Assembly (NCBI RefSeq): GCF_028331445.1
Contig: NZ_JAQMHX010000001.1
Location: 744,001-808,000, forward strand
Direction of reading: 5' to 3'
Source: Candidatus Phyllobacterium onerii
GTDB taxonomy: Bacteria; Pseudomonadota; Alphaproteobacteria; Rhizobiales; Rhizobiaceae
DNA length: 64,000 bases
Position numbers and translations under genes: made by a program. Under the pieces are notes generated by a model. That model ran no database searches. It was not told the DNA's origin and worked only from the letters and a program-made list of their open reading frames with translations. How positions within the stretch are numbered: the first letter of the stretch is position 1; every line of letters starts with the position of its first letter. Positions 50,700 to 60,126 of this stretch are shown piece after piece.

Positions 50700-51368
50700 T
50701 TATCCAGCAATATCATCTAGATAGCGCCTGACCTCTGCGAACACGCCCTTGAACATCTCTGTCGTCAACCGGCCGGTATTGGTGTTGTAGCGCGAGCAGT
50801 GATAGCTCGAAAAGATCCGGACATTGCCGATATCCGATTGGCCGCCATGGCTGAAGGGAAACTTGGCAACGGGCCGGGCGAAGGCCCGTATCGTCGATTG
50901 GTGCGCGATGGTTCCGAGCGTGACAATGGCGCGCAAATCGACGAATTGTTCGATGGTCGGCGTCAAAAACCGCCGGCAATTGCTGATTTCGCCGCCAACC
51001 GGTTTGTTTTCCGGCGGAACGCAGCGAACCGCATTGGTGATGGCCGCATCGATCAGCTGCAGGCCATCGTCGGGACGCGCTGCGAACGTGCCGCGCGAAA
51101 AGCCGAATTCATTCAATGTGTTATAAAGGAGATCGCCCGCATAATCGCCGGTGAAGGGCCGGCCCGTGCGGTTGGCGCCACGCAGGCCCGGCGCCAGTCC
51201 GACGATGAGCAACCTGACCGATTCAACGCCATCGACGGGCAGGAAGGTCGGCACAGGCGCGTTGTGCCAGCCTGGCTCCTTCACCCGCCATTCGGCGATG
51301 AAATCATGCAGGCGGACACATATGGGGCAATCGGGAGAGGGTTCGACGCTCAAACCCGTTGCGATCAA
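50700..51368 (-). CDS. Uracil-DNA glycosylase, family 5 (UDGb)
   Basis: A 222-residue repair enzyme removing uracil (and possibly other deaminated bases). Family signature 'VGLAPGLRGANRTGRPFTGD' holds the water-activation region, the N-terminal 'CPICVRL' and 'RCVPPENKPVGGEISNCRRFL' provide four Cys for a 4Fe-4S cluster, and motif 2 is 'YHCSRYNTNTGRL'. There is no ATG or GTG start. The only suitable start is a TTG at 51368 that overlaps the NYN stop codon by two bases, implying translational coupling. The product then has normal length. It acts in the cytosol. Confidence 0.85.
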   Translation of the reverse strand: MIATGLSVEPSPDCPICVRLHDFIAEWRVKEPGWHNAPVPTFLPVDGVESVRLLIVGLAPGLRGANRTGRPFTGDYAGDLLYNTLNEFGFSRGTFAARPDDGLQLIDAAITNAVRCVPPENKPVGGEISNCRRFLTPTIEQFVDLRAIVTLGTIAHQSTIRAFARPVAKFPFSHGGQSDIGNVRIFSSYHCSRYNTNTGRLTTEMFKGVFAEVRRYLDDIAG

Positions 51369-51940
51369 TAATCAACCTGTTCTTCTTCGACCCGCGGCCG
51401 CGGCGCACGTTCGGACGGCTCACGCCCGATCTCGGCCCGCAGCGATGTCAGATCGATGAAGTGATCGGCCTGGCGGCGCAATTCGTCCGAAATCATCGGC
51501 GGCTGCGTCGATAGCGTCGAAACGACGCTGACCTTGCGGCCTTTGCGCTGCAGCGCCTCAACCAGCGAGCGGAAATCGCCGTCGCCGGAGAAGATAACGA
51601 AATGATCAACCGTATCAGTAAGTTGCATGGCATCCACAGCAAGTTCGATATCCATATTGCCCTTGATCTTGCGGCGGCCGGCAGAATCCGTGAATTCTTT
51701 CGCAGGCTTGGTCACGACCTTGTAACCATTATAGTCGAGCCAATCGATCAATGGCCGAATTGAAGAATACTCTTGGTCTTCGACTAAAGCAGTATAGTAA
51801 TAGGCACGCAACAGATAGCCGCGTTTCTGGAAAGCTGAGAGAAGTTTGCGGTAATCTATATCAAATCCGAGTACCTTGGACGCTGCGTAGAGATTTGCAC
51901 CATCGATAAACAGGACGATTTTTTCGCGGGGATCAAACAT
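51365..51940 (-). CDS. NYN-domain ribonuclease-like protein (LabA/DUF88 family)
   Basis: A 191-residue PIN-like NYN protein. Acidic metal-binding positions are visible in 'IVLFIDGANLYAASKVLG', 'KGNMDIELAVDAMQLTD' and 'HFVIFSGDGDFRSLVEALQRKG', the typical LabA signature. Family members are putative Mg2+-dependent RNases or adaptors of RNA metabolism. The start ATG at 51940 ('MFDPREK') follows GGAACC; a TTG at 51979 is possible but not supported. The short acidic C-terminal extension ('ERAPRPRVEEEQ') is unique-looking. Genes for this protein and the UDG overlap, suggesting a shared transcript; the shared purpose is not clear. Confidence 0.88.
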   Translation of the reverse strand: MFDPREKIVLFIDGANLYAASKVLGFDIDYRKLLSAFQKRGYLLRAYYYTALVEDQEYSSIRPLIDWLDYNGYKVVTKPAKEFTDSAGRRKIKGNMDIELAVDAMQLTDTVDHFVIFSGDGDFRSLVEALQRKGRKVSVVSTLSTQPPMISDELRRQADHFIDLTSLRAEIGREPSERAPRPRVEEEQVDY

Positions 51941-52239
51941 AATAGGGTTCCATTTCAAAAATCTGAGCTTCAATTTCAAATCAGCTGGAGAATAACAAAG
52001 CCCGATCTGATCTTATACGAAAGTTGAATATTTAATTACGTCGGGTTGCGGCAAAAGCCAAGACCTTGATTGAAGATTTGTATATGTTTTTGGACATAAG
52101 TGCTCAACATTCGGTGAGGTACCGCACCGGATTCGTTCCATGTAGCGCGAACTTTCGGCGCTTTTGCTTGTTTTTTGCGCGCAAGCACGTTATGTCCCCA
52201 TTAATCCGCTAATTCAGTTAAAAATGAAAGGGGCAGTTT

Positions 52240-52638
52240 ATGGCCCGCGTCACTGTTGAAGATTGCGTTGACAAGGTTGAGAACCGTTTTGAGCTGGTTC
52301 TGCTTGCCAGTCACCGCGCGCGCCTGATTTCGCAAGGTGCAGCGATCACTATCGATCGCGATAATGATAAAAATCCGGTGGTTGCTCTGCGTGAAATCGC
52401 GGAAGAAACGCTTTCACCCGGTGATCTGAAGGAAGATCTGATTCATTCGCTGCAGAAGCATGTGGAAGTTGATGAGCCGGAAGCAGTCGCTGTGCCGCAG
52501 GTTACTGCTGATAGCGATGTGACCGAGACTGTCGAGACCGATGCTGACGACAATGTTTCCTTCGATTCGATGTCGGAAGAAGAACTGTTGGCCGGTATCG
52601 AAGGGCTGGTAGCCCCCGAGAAGAGCGACGACTACTAA
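52240..52638 (+). CDS. rpoZ: RNA polymerase omega subunit
   Basis: A 132-residue small subunit of RNA polymerase. The core omega motif is at the N-terminus: '[20 protein letters not shown]', then '[36 protein letters not shown]'. The C-terminal part, acidic and rich in Val/Asp/Glu, is longer than in enterobacteria, as is usual for Rhizobiales. AAAGGGG is about seven bases before the ATG. It is followed by terminator-like hairpins and then rsh; the same neighbour order is found in many alphaproteobacteria. Confidence 0.97.
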   Translation: MARVTVEDCVDKVENRFELVLLASHRARLISQGAAITIDRDNDKNPVVALREIAEETLSPGDLKEDLIHSLQKHVEVDEPEAVAVPQVTADSDVTETVETDADDNVSFDSMSEEELLAGIEGLVAPEKSDDY

Positions 52639-52677
52639 GAGACCTGTTTAAACGTCTCTACATCAAATCTCTTTTGA

Positions 52678-52709
52678 TGCGTCGCAGTCTCTGCGGCGCA
52701 TTATTTTTG
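52678..52709 (+). terminator. Intrinsic terminator after rpoZ
   Basis: TGCGTCGCAG pairs with CTGCGGCGCA (one G-T type mismatch) around TCT, followed by TTATTTTTG. It lies 39 bp after the rpoZ stop, so rsh probably has its own promoter in the 90 bp that follow. Confidence 0.8.
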
Positions 52710-52798
52710 CGTGTTGGTAACGCAATAACCATATAGACGGCATAACAATTCTTCTTCGACCAAATTCTGTTTGTGTGTAACTCCGGAGACCCCCATCC

Positions 52799-55018
52799 AT
52801 GATGCGTCAGTATGAGCTTGTCGAGCGTGTCCAGCGTTACAAGCCTGACGTCAACGAGGCGTTGCTTAACAAGGCCTATGTCTATGCCATGCAGAAGCAT
52901 GGCCACCAGAAGCGCGCATCGGGTGATCCATATTTTTCCCACCCGCTGGAAGTCGCTGCCATCCTGACAGACATGCACCTCGACGAGGCGACAATCGCCA
53001 TCGCCTTGTTGCATGACACTATCGAGGATACCTCGGCGACACGGCAGGAAATCGACACGTTGTTCGGTCCGGATATTGGCAAACTTGTCGAGGGGCTGAC
53101 CAAGCTGAAAAAGCTCGATCTTGTCTCGAAAAAGGCTGTTCAGGCTGAAAATCTGCGTAAACTGCTGCTGGCGATCTCTGATGATGTGCGCGTCCTGCTC
53201 GTCAAGCTCGCCGATCGCCTGCACAATATGCGCACGCTTCACCACGTGCCGGAAGACAAGCGCCTGCGCATCTCCGAGGAGACGATGGATATCTATGCGC
53301 CGCTGGCTGGCCGCATGGGTATGCAGGACATGCGCGAGGAGCTGGAGCAGCTCGCATTCCGCTACATCAACCCCGAAGCCTTCAACGCCGTCACCAATCG
53401 GCTCGCCGAGTTGATGGAGAAGAACAAGGCGACGCTGAAGCAGATCGAAACCGACCTTTCCAGCCTGTTCGAAAAACACGGCGTCAAGGCCAGTGTCAAA
53501 AGCCGGCAGAAGAAAGCCTGGTCGGTGTTCCGCAAGATGGAAAGCAAAGGCCTTTCCTTCGAGCAGCTATCGGACATTTTCGGGTTTCGGGTCGTCGTGG
53601 ATACAGTTGCCGATTGCTACAACGCGCTCGGTATCATTCACACGACCTGGTCGATGGTTCCGGGACGGTTCAAGGATTACATCTCGACACCGAAGCAGAA
53701 CGATTACCGTTCAATTCATACGACCATCGTTGGGCCATCACGCCAGCGCGTCGAACTGCAGATCCGCACCCGCGAGATGAACGACATTGCCGAATATGGT
53801 GTCGCGGCGCATTCGATCTACAAGGACCGCGGCAGTGCACAGAATCCCCATGTCATTTCAACTGAAACCAATGCCTATGCATGGTTGCGCCAGACTATCG
53901 AGGCGCTGGCGGAAGGCGACAATCCGGAAGAGTTTCTCGAGCACACGAAGCTCGAACTGTTTCAGGACCAGGTCTTCTGCTTCACGCCGAAGGGCCGCCT
54001 GATCGCATTGCCGCGCGGTGCTACACCCATCGATTTCGCTTACGCTGTGCACACGAATATTGGCGACAGCTGCGTAGGCGCGAAGGTCAATGGCCGCATC
54101 ATGCCACTGATGACTGTTCTTCATAACGGCGACGAAGTGGAGATCATCCGCTCCAAGGCACAAACACCGCCTGCCGCCTGGGAATCGATCGTTGTCACGG
54201 GTAAGGCGCGCGCTGCCATTCGCCGCGCCACGCGGCTGGCTGTGCGCAAGCAATATTCCGGTCTCGGCATGCAGATACTTGAGCGAGCGTTCGAGCGGGC
54301 AGGGAAAGTGTATTCGCGCGACGAATTGAAAAAGGGCCTGCCGCGTCTGGCACGCAAGGAGATCGATGATGTTCTGGCTGCGGTCGGCCGTGGCGAATTG
54401 CCATCATCCGACGTGATGAAAGCCGTCTATCCGGAGTATCAGGACGCCAAACCCAAGCCGAGTGCGCCCGACCGTGAGGAAGGTTGGGTGAATTTCCGCA
54501 ACACTTCCGGAATGATCTTCAAAATGCCTGAAGGTGCGGAGGCCGCTGGTCTGGAGCCGGGTGGTCCGAACGCCCTGCCGATCCGAGGCGCCAGCCCGGA
54601 TATGCCTGTGCACTTCTCGCCTGAAGGTGCGGTCCCCGGCGACCGGATCGTCGGCATTCTCCAGCCGGGCGCAGGAATGACAATCTATCCAATCCAGTCC
54701 TCGGCGCTGATGGCCTATGACGATCAGCCGGAACGTTGGATCGATGTTCGCTGGGATATAGATGAGAGCCGCCGCGATCGTTTTCCGGCTCGCATAAACA
54801 TTTCTGCGATCAATGCGCCGGGATCGCTAGCGGAAATTGCACAGATCATTGCTGAGAACGAGACAAACATTCACAATCTTTCGATGGTCCGTACAGCCCC
54901 GGATTTCACGCAGATGATCGTTGATCTGGAAGTGTGGAATCTCAAACATCTCAATCGGATATTGTCAAAACTTAAAGAGAGCAAATGCGTCAGCGATGCG
55001 CAGCGCGTTAGTGGATAG
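52799..55018 (+). CDS. rsh: Bifunctional (p)ppGpp synthetase/hydrolase
   Basis: A 739-residue RelA/SpoT-homologue governing the stringent response. The N-terminal HD hydrolase domain is complete ('PYFSHPLEVAAIL', 'IAIALLHDTIEDT'), as is the synthetase domain ('KHGVKASVKSRQKKAWSVFRKM', 'SDIFGFRVVV', 'YISTPKQNDYRSIHTTIVG'). TGS ('VFCFTPKGRLIALPRGATPIDFAYAVHT') and C-terminal ACT ('PARINISAINAPGSLAEIAQI') domains follow. As in most alphaproteobacteria it is likely the single long RSH. GGAG lies 10 bases before the first ATG. It is followed by pyrE after 9 bp. Confidence 0.98.
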   Translation: MMRQYELVERVQRYKPDVNEALLNKAYVYAMQKHGHQKRASGDPYFSHPLEVAAILTDMHLDEATIAIALLHDTIEDTSATRQEIDTLFGPDIGKLVEGLTKLKKLDLVSKKAVQAENLRKLLLAISDDVRVLLVKLADRLHNMRTLHHVPEDKRLRISEETMDIYAPLAGRMGMQDMREELEQLAFRYINPEAFNAVTNRLAELMEKNKATLKQIETDLSSLFEKHGVKASVKSRQKKAWSVFRKMESKGLSFEQLSDIFGFRVVVDTVADCYNALGIIHTTWSMVPGRFKDYISTPKQNDYRSIHTTIVGPSRQRVELQIRTREMNDIAEYGVAAHSIYKDRGSAQNPHVISTETNAYAWLRQTIEALAEGDNPEEFLEHTKLELFQDQVFCFTPKGRLIALPRGATPIDFAYAVHTNIGDSCVGAKVNGRIMPLMTVLHNGDEVEIIRSKAQTPPAAWESIVVTGKARAAIRRATRLAVRKQYSGLGMQILERAFERAGKVYSRDELKKGLPRLARKEIDDVLAAVGRGELPSSDVMKAVYPEYQDAKPKPSAPDREEGWVNFRNTSGMIFKMPEGAEAAGLEPGGPNALPIRGASPDMPVHFSPEGAVPGDRIVGILQPGAGMTIYPIQSSALMAYDDQPERWIDVRWDIDESRRDRFPARINISAINAPGSLAEIAQIIAENETNIHNLSMVRTAPDFTQMIVDLEVWNLKHLNRILSKLKESKCVSDAQRVSG

Positions 55019-55027
55019 AGAGGCGGC

Positions 55028-55606
55028 ATGAATACAAACGAAGTCATAGAGGTTTTTCGCGAGGCGGGGGCGGTCCTGGAAGGGCATTTCATCCTGACAT
55101 CAGGTCTGCGCAGCCCGATCTTTTTGCAGAAAGCACGCGTCTTCATGCATGCGGACAAGACCGAACGTGTATGCCGCGGCCTCGCGGAGAAAATCGAGGG
55201 CGCCGGCCTTGGCCAAATTGACTATGTGGTTGGTCCCGCCATCGGTGGTATCATTCCAGCCTACGAGACATCGCGGCATCTGGGCGTTCCTGCGATTTGG
55301 GTCGAGCGTGAAAATGGCATTTTCAAGCTTCGTCGATTTGAGATTGCCAAGGGCGCGCGCGTCGTCATTGTTGAAGATATCGTGACGACAGGGCTTTCCA
55401 TTCGTGAAACGGTGACTTGCCTGCAGGAGTTGGGTGCGAATGTGCTGGCAGCAGCGTGTATCATCGACCGGTCCGCTGGAAAAAGTGATGTGGGAGTACC
55501 GTTGATAGCGCTGGCGGAATATGAAGTGCCGGCCTATCCTGCTGACGACCTTCCGCCTGAACTTGCCGCAATTCCGCCTGTTAAGCCCGGTAGTCGCAAC
55601 ATCTGA
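55028..55606 (+). CDS. pyrE: Orotate phosphoribosyltransferase
   Basis: A 192-residue enzyme of pyrimidine synthesis that attaches orotate to PRPP. The PRPP loop is '[20 protein letters not shown]' with the two acidic residues, and '[18 protein letters not shown]' and 'VWVEREN..F.LRR' follow the family pattern. The start codon follows GAGAGGC and lies 9 bp after rsh. The protein ends with a typical 'KPGSRNI'-like tail. Co-transcription with rsh is likely in this order. Confidence 0.97.
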   Translation: MNTNEVIEVFREAGAVLEGHFILTSGLRSPIFLQKARVFMHADKTERVCRGLAEKIEGAGLGQIDYVVGPAIGGIIPAYETSRHLGVPAIWVERENGIFKLRRFEIAKGARVVIVEDIVTTGLSIRETVTCLQELGANVLAAACIIDRSAGKSDVGVPLIALAEYEVPAYPADDLPPELAAIPPVKPGSRNI

Positions 55607-55682
55607 ATGAACTAAATGAACCAAAGCGGATTTGACACATTCAAAGTATACGTTGCTTTGGTGCAGAAGGACTTGAATAGAA

Positions 55683-56246
55683 ATGCTCTTCAAGAGGCGT
55701 AAAGAACCTTGTCTGCGGGAACGGTTGCGCGTGGCGCTTTGGCCTCGCCGTTCCGTCGGTCGGTCTTTACGCTATTTCGGCAAGCGTGTCCTTAGACTTC
55801 GAGCGACACCCCACGCTATCGCGACTGGTTTTGCATGCGGCATCTTCGCCGCATTCATTCCGCTTCTCGGAGTCCATATCGCTGTTGCCCTGACCATCGC
55901 CTGGTTGATCGGAGGCAACATCGCTGCAGCAGTTATCGGCACAACCTTGGGTAACCCTTTGATTCTGCCTTTTATCTGGGCCGCGACCCTGGAAGTCGGT
56001 CGCTTCGTTCTGAGTGGCAGTCTGACTGGAGAACCCTTGCCACCGCATCTCGGTGCGATGCTCAGGCATCTGGATTTTCTCGTTCTGTGGCAACCGCTGA
56101 TCAAGCCTATGCTGATCGGCGCCGTTCCGCTCGGTCTCATCGCAGCGCTGCTCATCTATTTTCCGGTGCGCTGGACAGTTGCAAAGTTTCAGCATCGGCG
56201 GCACAAGGCTACATTCCGCTTGGAAAAGGCAACCGAGCCGACATGA
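55683..56246 (+). CDS. DUF2062 membrane protein
   Basis: A 187-residue inner-membrane protein with the DUF2062 motif '[22 protein letters not shown]' near residue 42, then hydrophobic segments '[21 protein letters not shown]', '[21 protein letters not shown]' and '[21 protein letters not shown]'. Such proteins are common and of unknown function. The N-terminus is basic and cytosolic. The last four bases overlap the acpS start (ATGA), so translation is probably coupled. Confidence 0.92.
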   Translation: MLFKRRKEPCLRERLRVALWPRRSVGRSLRYFGKRVLRLRATPHAIATGFACGIFAAFIPLLGVHIAVALTIAWLIGGNIAAAVIGTTLGNPLILPFIWAATLEVGRFVLSGSLTGEPLPPHLGAMLRHLDFLVLWQPLIKPMLIGAVPLGLIAALLIYFPVRWTVAKFQHRRHKATFRLEKATEPT

Positions 56247-56647
56247 TCATTGGAATCGGTAGCGATTTGATCGATATCAGGCGTATCGAAAAGACGCTCG
56301 AACGGCACGGCAGTCGCTTTGTCGAGCGGGTATATACTCCGATTGAACAGGCCAAGTCTGACCGCCGCAAACAGCGTGCTGCGTCCTATGCCAAACGCTT
56401 TGCCGCGAAGGAAGCCTGCGCCAAGGCTCTCGGCACAGGCCTGTCGCGCGGTGTGTTCTGGCGCGACATGGGCGTCGTCAACCTGCCGAGCGGCGCACCC
56501 ACCATGCAACTTACAAATGGAGCGGCGGCACGGCTGTCGGCAATCACGCCTGCCGGCTGTTCCACACGAATTCATGTGACCATCACCGATGATTTTCCCC
56601 TTGCACAAGCATTTGTGATTATCGAGGCGCAGAGAATCGAAGAATAG
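56243..56647 (+). CDS. acpS: Holo-[acyl-carrier-protein] synthase
   Basis: A 134-residue phosphopantetheinyl transferase that activates acyl carrier protein. The metal-binding Asp is Asp8 in '[17 protein letters not shown]' and the Glu is in '[16 protein letters not shown]'; both are present. The C-terminal strands '[12 protein letters not shown]' type ('[18 protein letters not shown]') complete the fold. The ATG at 56243 overlaps the DUF2062 stop; longer in-frame starts lie within that gene. Part of the cluster leading to lepB-rnc-era-recO. Confidence 0.97.
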   Translation: MIIGIGSDLIDIRRIEKTLERHGSRFVERVYTPIEQAKSDRRKQRAASYAKRFAAKEACAKALGTGLSRGVFWRDMGVVNLPSGAPTMQLTNGAAARLSAITPAGCSTRIHVTITDDFPLAQAFVIIEAQRIEE

Positions 56648-56658
56648 CCGTAATCAAA

Positions 56659-56687
56659 CGGCATTGAGCGGCATTGAGCGGCATTGC
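56659..56687. repeat. Short tandem repeat, 10-bp unit, 2.9 copies
   Basis: The unit GCATTGAGCG is repeated in tandem at 56661-56670 and 56671-56680, with partial copies on both sides, between acpS and lepB. It lies in the probable lepB leader. Copy number could vary between strains. Confidence 0.7.
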
Positions 56688-56745
56688 TCCCCGCGCTTTC
56701 AGCGGCTAAGAGGGGGCACATTTGATTTTTGGAGATATGAGACAC

Positions 56746-57519
56746 GTGAGCGACAAAGCTGTTGTGAAGAATTCTGGTGGTCTTGGTGAGACGATCAGCG
56801 TTATCGTGCAGGCGCTGCTGCTCGCCCTGGTCATCCGGACGTTGCTGTTTCAGCCCTTCAACATCCCATCCGGCTCTATGAGGCCAACCTTGCTTGAAGG
56901 CGATTATCTGTTCGTCTCGAAATTCTCCTACGGTTATTCCAAATATTCGATTCCCTTTGCGCCAGACCTGTTTTCGGGTCGCATCTGGAGCGGTGAGCCG
57001 AAACGCGGTGACATCGCCGTATTCCGCAAGCCCAATGACACGTCTCTGGACTTCATCAAGCGTGTTATCGGACTGCCGGGTGACAAGATTCAGGTACGGG
57101 GTGGTGTGCTCTACATCAATGATGTGGCCGTACCGCGCGAGAAGGTTGGCCAGATCGACAATCCCGACGTGACGGAGGTCAACCGGCCCGTCGACGTCTA
57201 TCGCGAAACGCTGCCGAACGGCATCACCTACGATACGCTCGACCTGACGCCGAACGGCCTGGGCGACGATACGCGCGAATTCATTGTTCCAGCAGGAAAC
57301 TATTTCATGATGGGCGATAACCGGGACAATTCGAGCGATAGCCGTTTTGACGTCGGCTACGTTCCGCTTGAGAATTTCGTTGGCCGCGCCAACATCATCT
57401 TCTTCTCGATCGCTGGTAAAGCAAGCCCGCTTGAGATTTGGCGCTGGCCTTCGGAGGTTCGCTTCAGCCGTCTGCTGCACAGCGTCAACGGCGCTCCAAA
57501 CTCCGTCCAAAATAATTGA
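56746..57519 (+). CDS. lepB: Signal peptidase I
   Basis: About 257 residues, inner membrane with a periplasmic active site that removes signal peptides. The membrane anchor ('ISVIVQALLLALVIRTLLF') precedes catalytic Ser44 in 'FNIPSGSMRPTLL'. The general-base Lys is in 'SLDFIKRVIGLPGDKI', and 'GNYFMMGDNRDNSSDSR' is the family box E. The start is a GTG at 56746, 11 bases from GGAG; an ATG at 56737 only two bases after GGAG is less likely. The rnc gene follows 7 bp later. Confidence 0.96.
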   Translation: MSDKAVVKNSGGLGETISVIVQALLLALVIRTLLFQPFNIPSGSMRPTLLEGDYLFVSKFSYGYSKYSIPFAPDLFSGRIWSGEPKRGDIAVFRKPNDTSLDFIKRVIGLPGDKIQVRGGVLYINDVAVPREKVGQIDNPDVTEVNRPVDVYRETLPNGITYDTLDLTPNGLGDDTREFIVPAGNYFMMGDNRDNSSDSRFDVGYVPLENFVGRANIIFFSIAGKASPLEIWRWPSEVRFSRLLHSVNGAPNSVQNN

Positions 57520-57526
57520 CGAGCCA

Positions 57527-58237
57527 ATGAGCCTGTCCGCCGACGCCGTGCGCAGACTGGAGGAAAAAACCAGGCACACTTTTCGTGATGTCGGCCGTCT
57601 GGAGCGTGCGCTTACCCATGCAAGTGCACGCCCGTCGGCCGGGTCCGATTATGAGCGCCTCGAGTTCCTGGGCGATCGAGTTCTCGGTCTTGTGATTGCC
57701 GAACTGCTATTCAGGGCCTATCCAACGGCGACGGAAGGAGAACTTTCCCTACGGCTGAATTCCCTCGTCAACGCCGATACCTGTGCGTCTGTTGCTGACG
57801 AGATTGGTCTGCACGAGTTCATTCGTACTGGCTCCGATGTGAAGGGCCTTGCGGACAAACGGCTCAAAAGCTTGCGAGCCGACGTGGTTGAATCGCTGAT
57901 CGCCACGATTTATCTGGACGGCGGACTGGAAGCGGCGCAACCTTTTATAGAGCACTATTGGGATGCCCGCTCGCGCGAAATCAATTCGGCGCAGCGCGAT
58001 CCGAAGACAGAATTGCAGGAATGGGCGCATCAGCAGAATGGCGCTCAACCAATTTACAGCGTGGTCGACCGCACAGGTCCTGATCACGATCCACAGTTTA
58101 CGGTGAAGGTCGATGTCAAAGGCTTCGATCCCGCGACCGGCATAGGCCGCTCGAAGCGCATTGCCGAACAGGAAGCCGCGGTTGCGTTGCTTTATCGTCA
58201 AGGCGTTCGTAAGAAGACGCAGGAAGAAGAACCATAA
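57527..58237 (+). CDS. rnc: Ribonuclease III
   Basis: A 236-residue double-strand-specific endoribonuclease that processes rRNA precursors. The catalytic motif is 'ERLEFLGDRVLGL' (about residues 43-55); the second acidic site is 'LRADVVESLIATIYLDGG'. A C-terminal dsRNA-binding domain follows ('DPKTELQEWAHQQNGAQPIY', 'GIGRSKRIAEQEAAV'). The start ATG at 57527 lies 7 bp after lepB. Its stop overlaps the era start by one base (TAATG). Confidence 0.98.
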   Translation: MSLSADAVRRLEEKTRHTFRDVGRLERALTHASARPSAGSDYERLEFLGDRVLGLVIAELLFRAYPTATEGELSLRLNSLVNADTCASVADEIGLHEFIRTGSDVKGLADKRLKSLRADVVESLIATIYLDGGLEAAQPFIEHYWDARSREINSAQRDPKTELQEWAHQQNGAQPIYSVVDRTGPDHDPQFTVKVDVKGFDPATGIGRSKRIAEQEAAVALLYRQGVRKKTQEEEP

Positions 58238-59178
58238 TGACCGAACAAGAACAGACAACAGAAGTCGACGCAAAGCCCGATGTTCCAACCCGCTCGGGCT
58301 TTATCGCTTTGATTGGCGCGCCGAATGCCGGCAAGTCAACGCTGGTCAACCAGCTCGTCGGAAGCAAGGTGTCGATCGTTACCCATAAGGTGCAGACGAC
58401 GCGTGCGCTGGTTCGCGGGATCGTGATCTACGAGCAGACGCAGATGGTGCTCGTCGATACGCCCGGCATTTTCAAGCCGAAACGCCGTCTGGACCGCGCA
58501 ATGGTCACGACTGCTTGGGGTGGTGCGAAGGATGCCGATCTTATTCTGGTGCTCATCGATGTGGAGCAGGGGATCGACGAAGAGGCTGAAGCCATTCTCG
58601 GCAGTCTCCATGAGAAGAAACGCAAGGTGATCCTTGTCCTCAACAAGGTGGATCGTATCGAGGCGCCGAAGCTCCTGGAACTGGCGCAAAAGGCCAATGA
58701 AATGGTCAATTTCGACAAGACCTTCATGATTTCGGCGCTGAAGGGCTATGGGTGCAAGGATCTGTTGAAATACCTTGCCGACAATTTGCCGGAAGGTCCG
58801 TGGTATTACCCGGAGGATCAGATCTCCGACATGCCCATGCGCATGCTTGCAGCAGAAATCACCCGCGAAAAGCTCTATCTGCGCCTGCATAACGAGCTGC
58901 CCTATTCGTCACACATCGAGACGGAGAGCTGGGAAGAGAAGAAGGACGGTTCTGTCCGCATTCAGCAGGTGATCTACGTCGAGCGCGACAGCCAGAAGAA
59001 AATTGTTCTGGGACACGAGGGGCAAGCAATCAAAGCCATCGGCCAGGCCGCGCGCAAGGAATTGATGGAAATCCTCGATCAGAAGGTGCATCTCTTCCTT
59101 TTCGTCAAGGTTCGTGACAACTGGGGCAATGACCCTGAGCGTTACCGCGAAATGGGCCTTGAATTCCCGAACTCATAG
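58237..59178 (+). CDS. era: GTPase Era
   Basis: A 313-residue GTPase needed for 30S subunit maturation. G1 is 'IGAPNAGKSTLVN' (residues 26-38), G2 'KVQTTR', G3 'VLVDTPGIFKPK', G4 'LVLNKVDRIE'. The C-terminal KH domain contains 'RDSQKKIVLGHEGQAIKAIG' with the GxxG-type loop and binds the 3' end of 16S rRNA. An N-terminal extension of about 20 acidic residues precedes the G domain. Its start overlaps the rnc stop by one base, and recO follows after 15 bp. Confidence 0.98.
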   Translation: MTEQEQTTEVDAKPDVPTRSGFIALIGAPNAGKSTLVNQLVGSKVSIVTHKVQTTRALVRGIVIYEQTQMVLVDTPGIFKPKRRLDRAMVTTAWGGAKDADLILVLIDVEQGIDEEAEAILGSLHEKKRKVILVLNKVDRIEAPKLLELAQKANEMVNFDKTFMISALKGYGCKDLLKYLADNLPEGPWYYPEDQISDMPMRMLAAEITREKLYLRLHNELPYSSHIETESWEEKKDGSVRIQQVIYVERDSQKKIVLGHEGQAIKAIGQAARKELMEILDQKVHLFLFVKVRDNWGNDPERYREMGLEFPNS

Positions 59179-59193
59179 CGCCAGTCTCGTTAT

Positions 59194-59961
59194 ATGGAAT
59201 GGCATGACGAGGGTATCATCCTTGGAACAAGGCGGCACGGGGAAACCAGTGCTATCCTTGAATTGATGACGCGCGAACACGGCCGCCACATGGGACTGGT
59301 ACGGGGCGGGCGTTCTCGTCGCATGCAGCCGTTGTTGCAGGCGGGTAATCGCGTCGACGTCATCTGGCGCGCGCGTATAGATGAACATCTCGGCATGATG
59401 CAGGTCGAGCCCGTCAGTTTTTCCGCTGCGCGATTGATAGAGCAGCCGGTGGCGCTTTACGGGCTACAGCTGGCGGCCGCGCATCTGCGGTTGCTTCCCG
59501 AGCGCGATCCGCATCAGAATTTGTTCGAAACGCTGGCCATCATCCTCGAACATTGTGAAGATACATTGATTGCCGGCGAACTGCTCGTGCGCTTCGAAGT
59601 GATGATGCTTGAGGAACTGGGTTTCGGTCTGGATCTGAAACGCTGCGCCTCTACGGGCACGGATGAAAACCTGACCTATGTATCGCCGAAATCCGGACGT
59701 GCAGTCTCACGCGATGCTGGAGCGCCGTGGGCGGACAAGCTGCTTGCCATGCCACCGTTCATGGTCAGCTCGAGCGTGCGCGCAGCATCACTTGCCGAGA
59801 TCATCGCTGCGTTCAGGCTGACCAGTTTTTTCTTCACCCGGCATGTTTGGGAACCCAGGGCCCAAAAGCCGCCTGAAGCACGCGATGGCTTCCTGAATGC
59901 TGTTGCTCGATCATTGTCGAATTCGGCAATCGCCTCCTCCGAGACTAGCCAGCTCCTCTAA
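59194..59961 (+). CDS. recO: DNA repair protein RecO
   Basis: A 255-residue RecFOR mediator that helps RecA load onto SSB-covered DNA. The N-terminal OB-fold begins 'MEWHDEGIILGTRRHGETSAILELMTREHGRHMGLVRGGRS' in pattern (only its first 20 residues need be considered); the middle part is helical ('YGLQLAAAHLRLLPERDPHQN', 'LLVRFEVMMLEELGFGLDL'). The zinc-finger Cys of the family is reduced to one Cys ('LKRCASTGTDEN'), as in many alphaproteobacteria. It closes the acpS-recO cluster. Confidence 0.95.
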   Translation: MEWHDEGIILGTRRHGETSAILELMTREHGRHMGLVRGGRSRRMQPLLQAGNRVDVIWRARIDEHLGMMQVEPVSFSAARLIEQPVALYGLQLAAAHLRLLPERDPHQNLFETLAIILEHCEDTLIAGELLVRFEVMMLEELGFGLDLKRCASTGTDENLTYVSPKSGRAVSRDAGAPWADKLLAMPPFMVSSSVRAASLAEIIAAFRLTSFFFTRHVWEPRAQKPPEARDGFLNAVARSLSNSAIASSETSQLL

Positions 59962-60126
59962 AACTTGTTGAAAAACTGCAACTTCGCGATCCGAATTTCG
60001 CCAAACCGTGTTCTGTCGAAAGTCATGCGTTGACTTAGCAAATTGCATATGAGTACACATTGATGCATTGCAGAATACAAATGTTCTGTGATGTGCGGTC
60101 GAGGAGGACTGCGGGGGAGGAATTGA

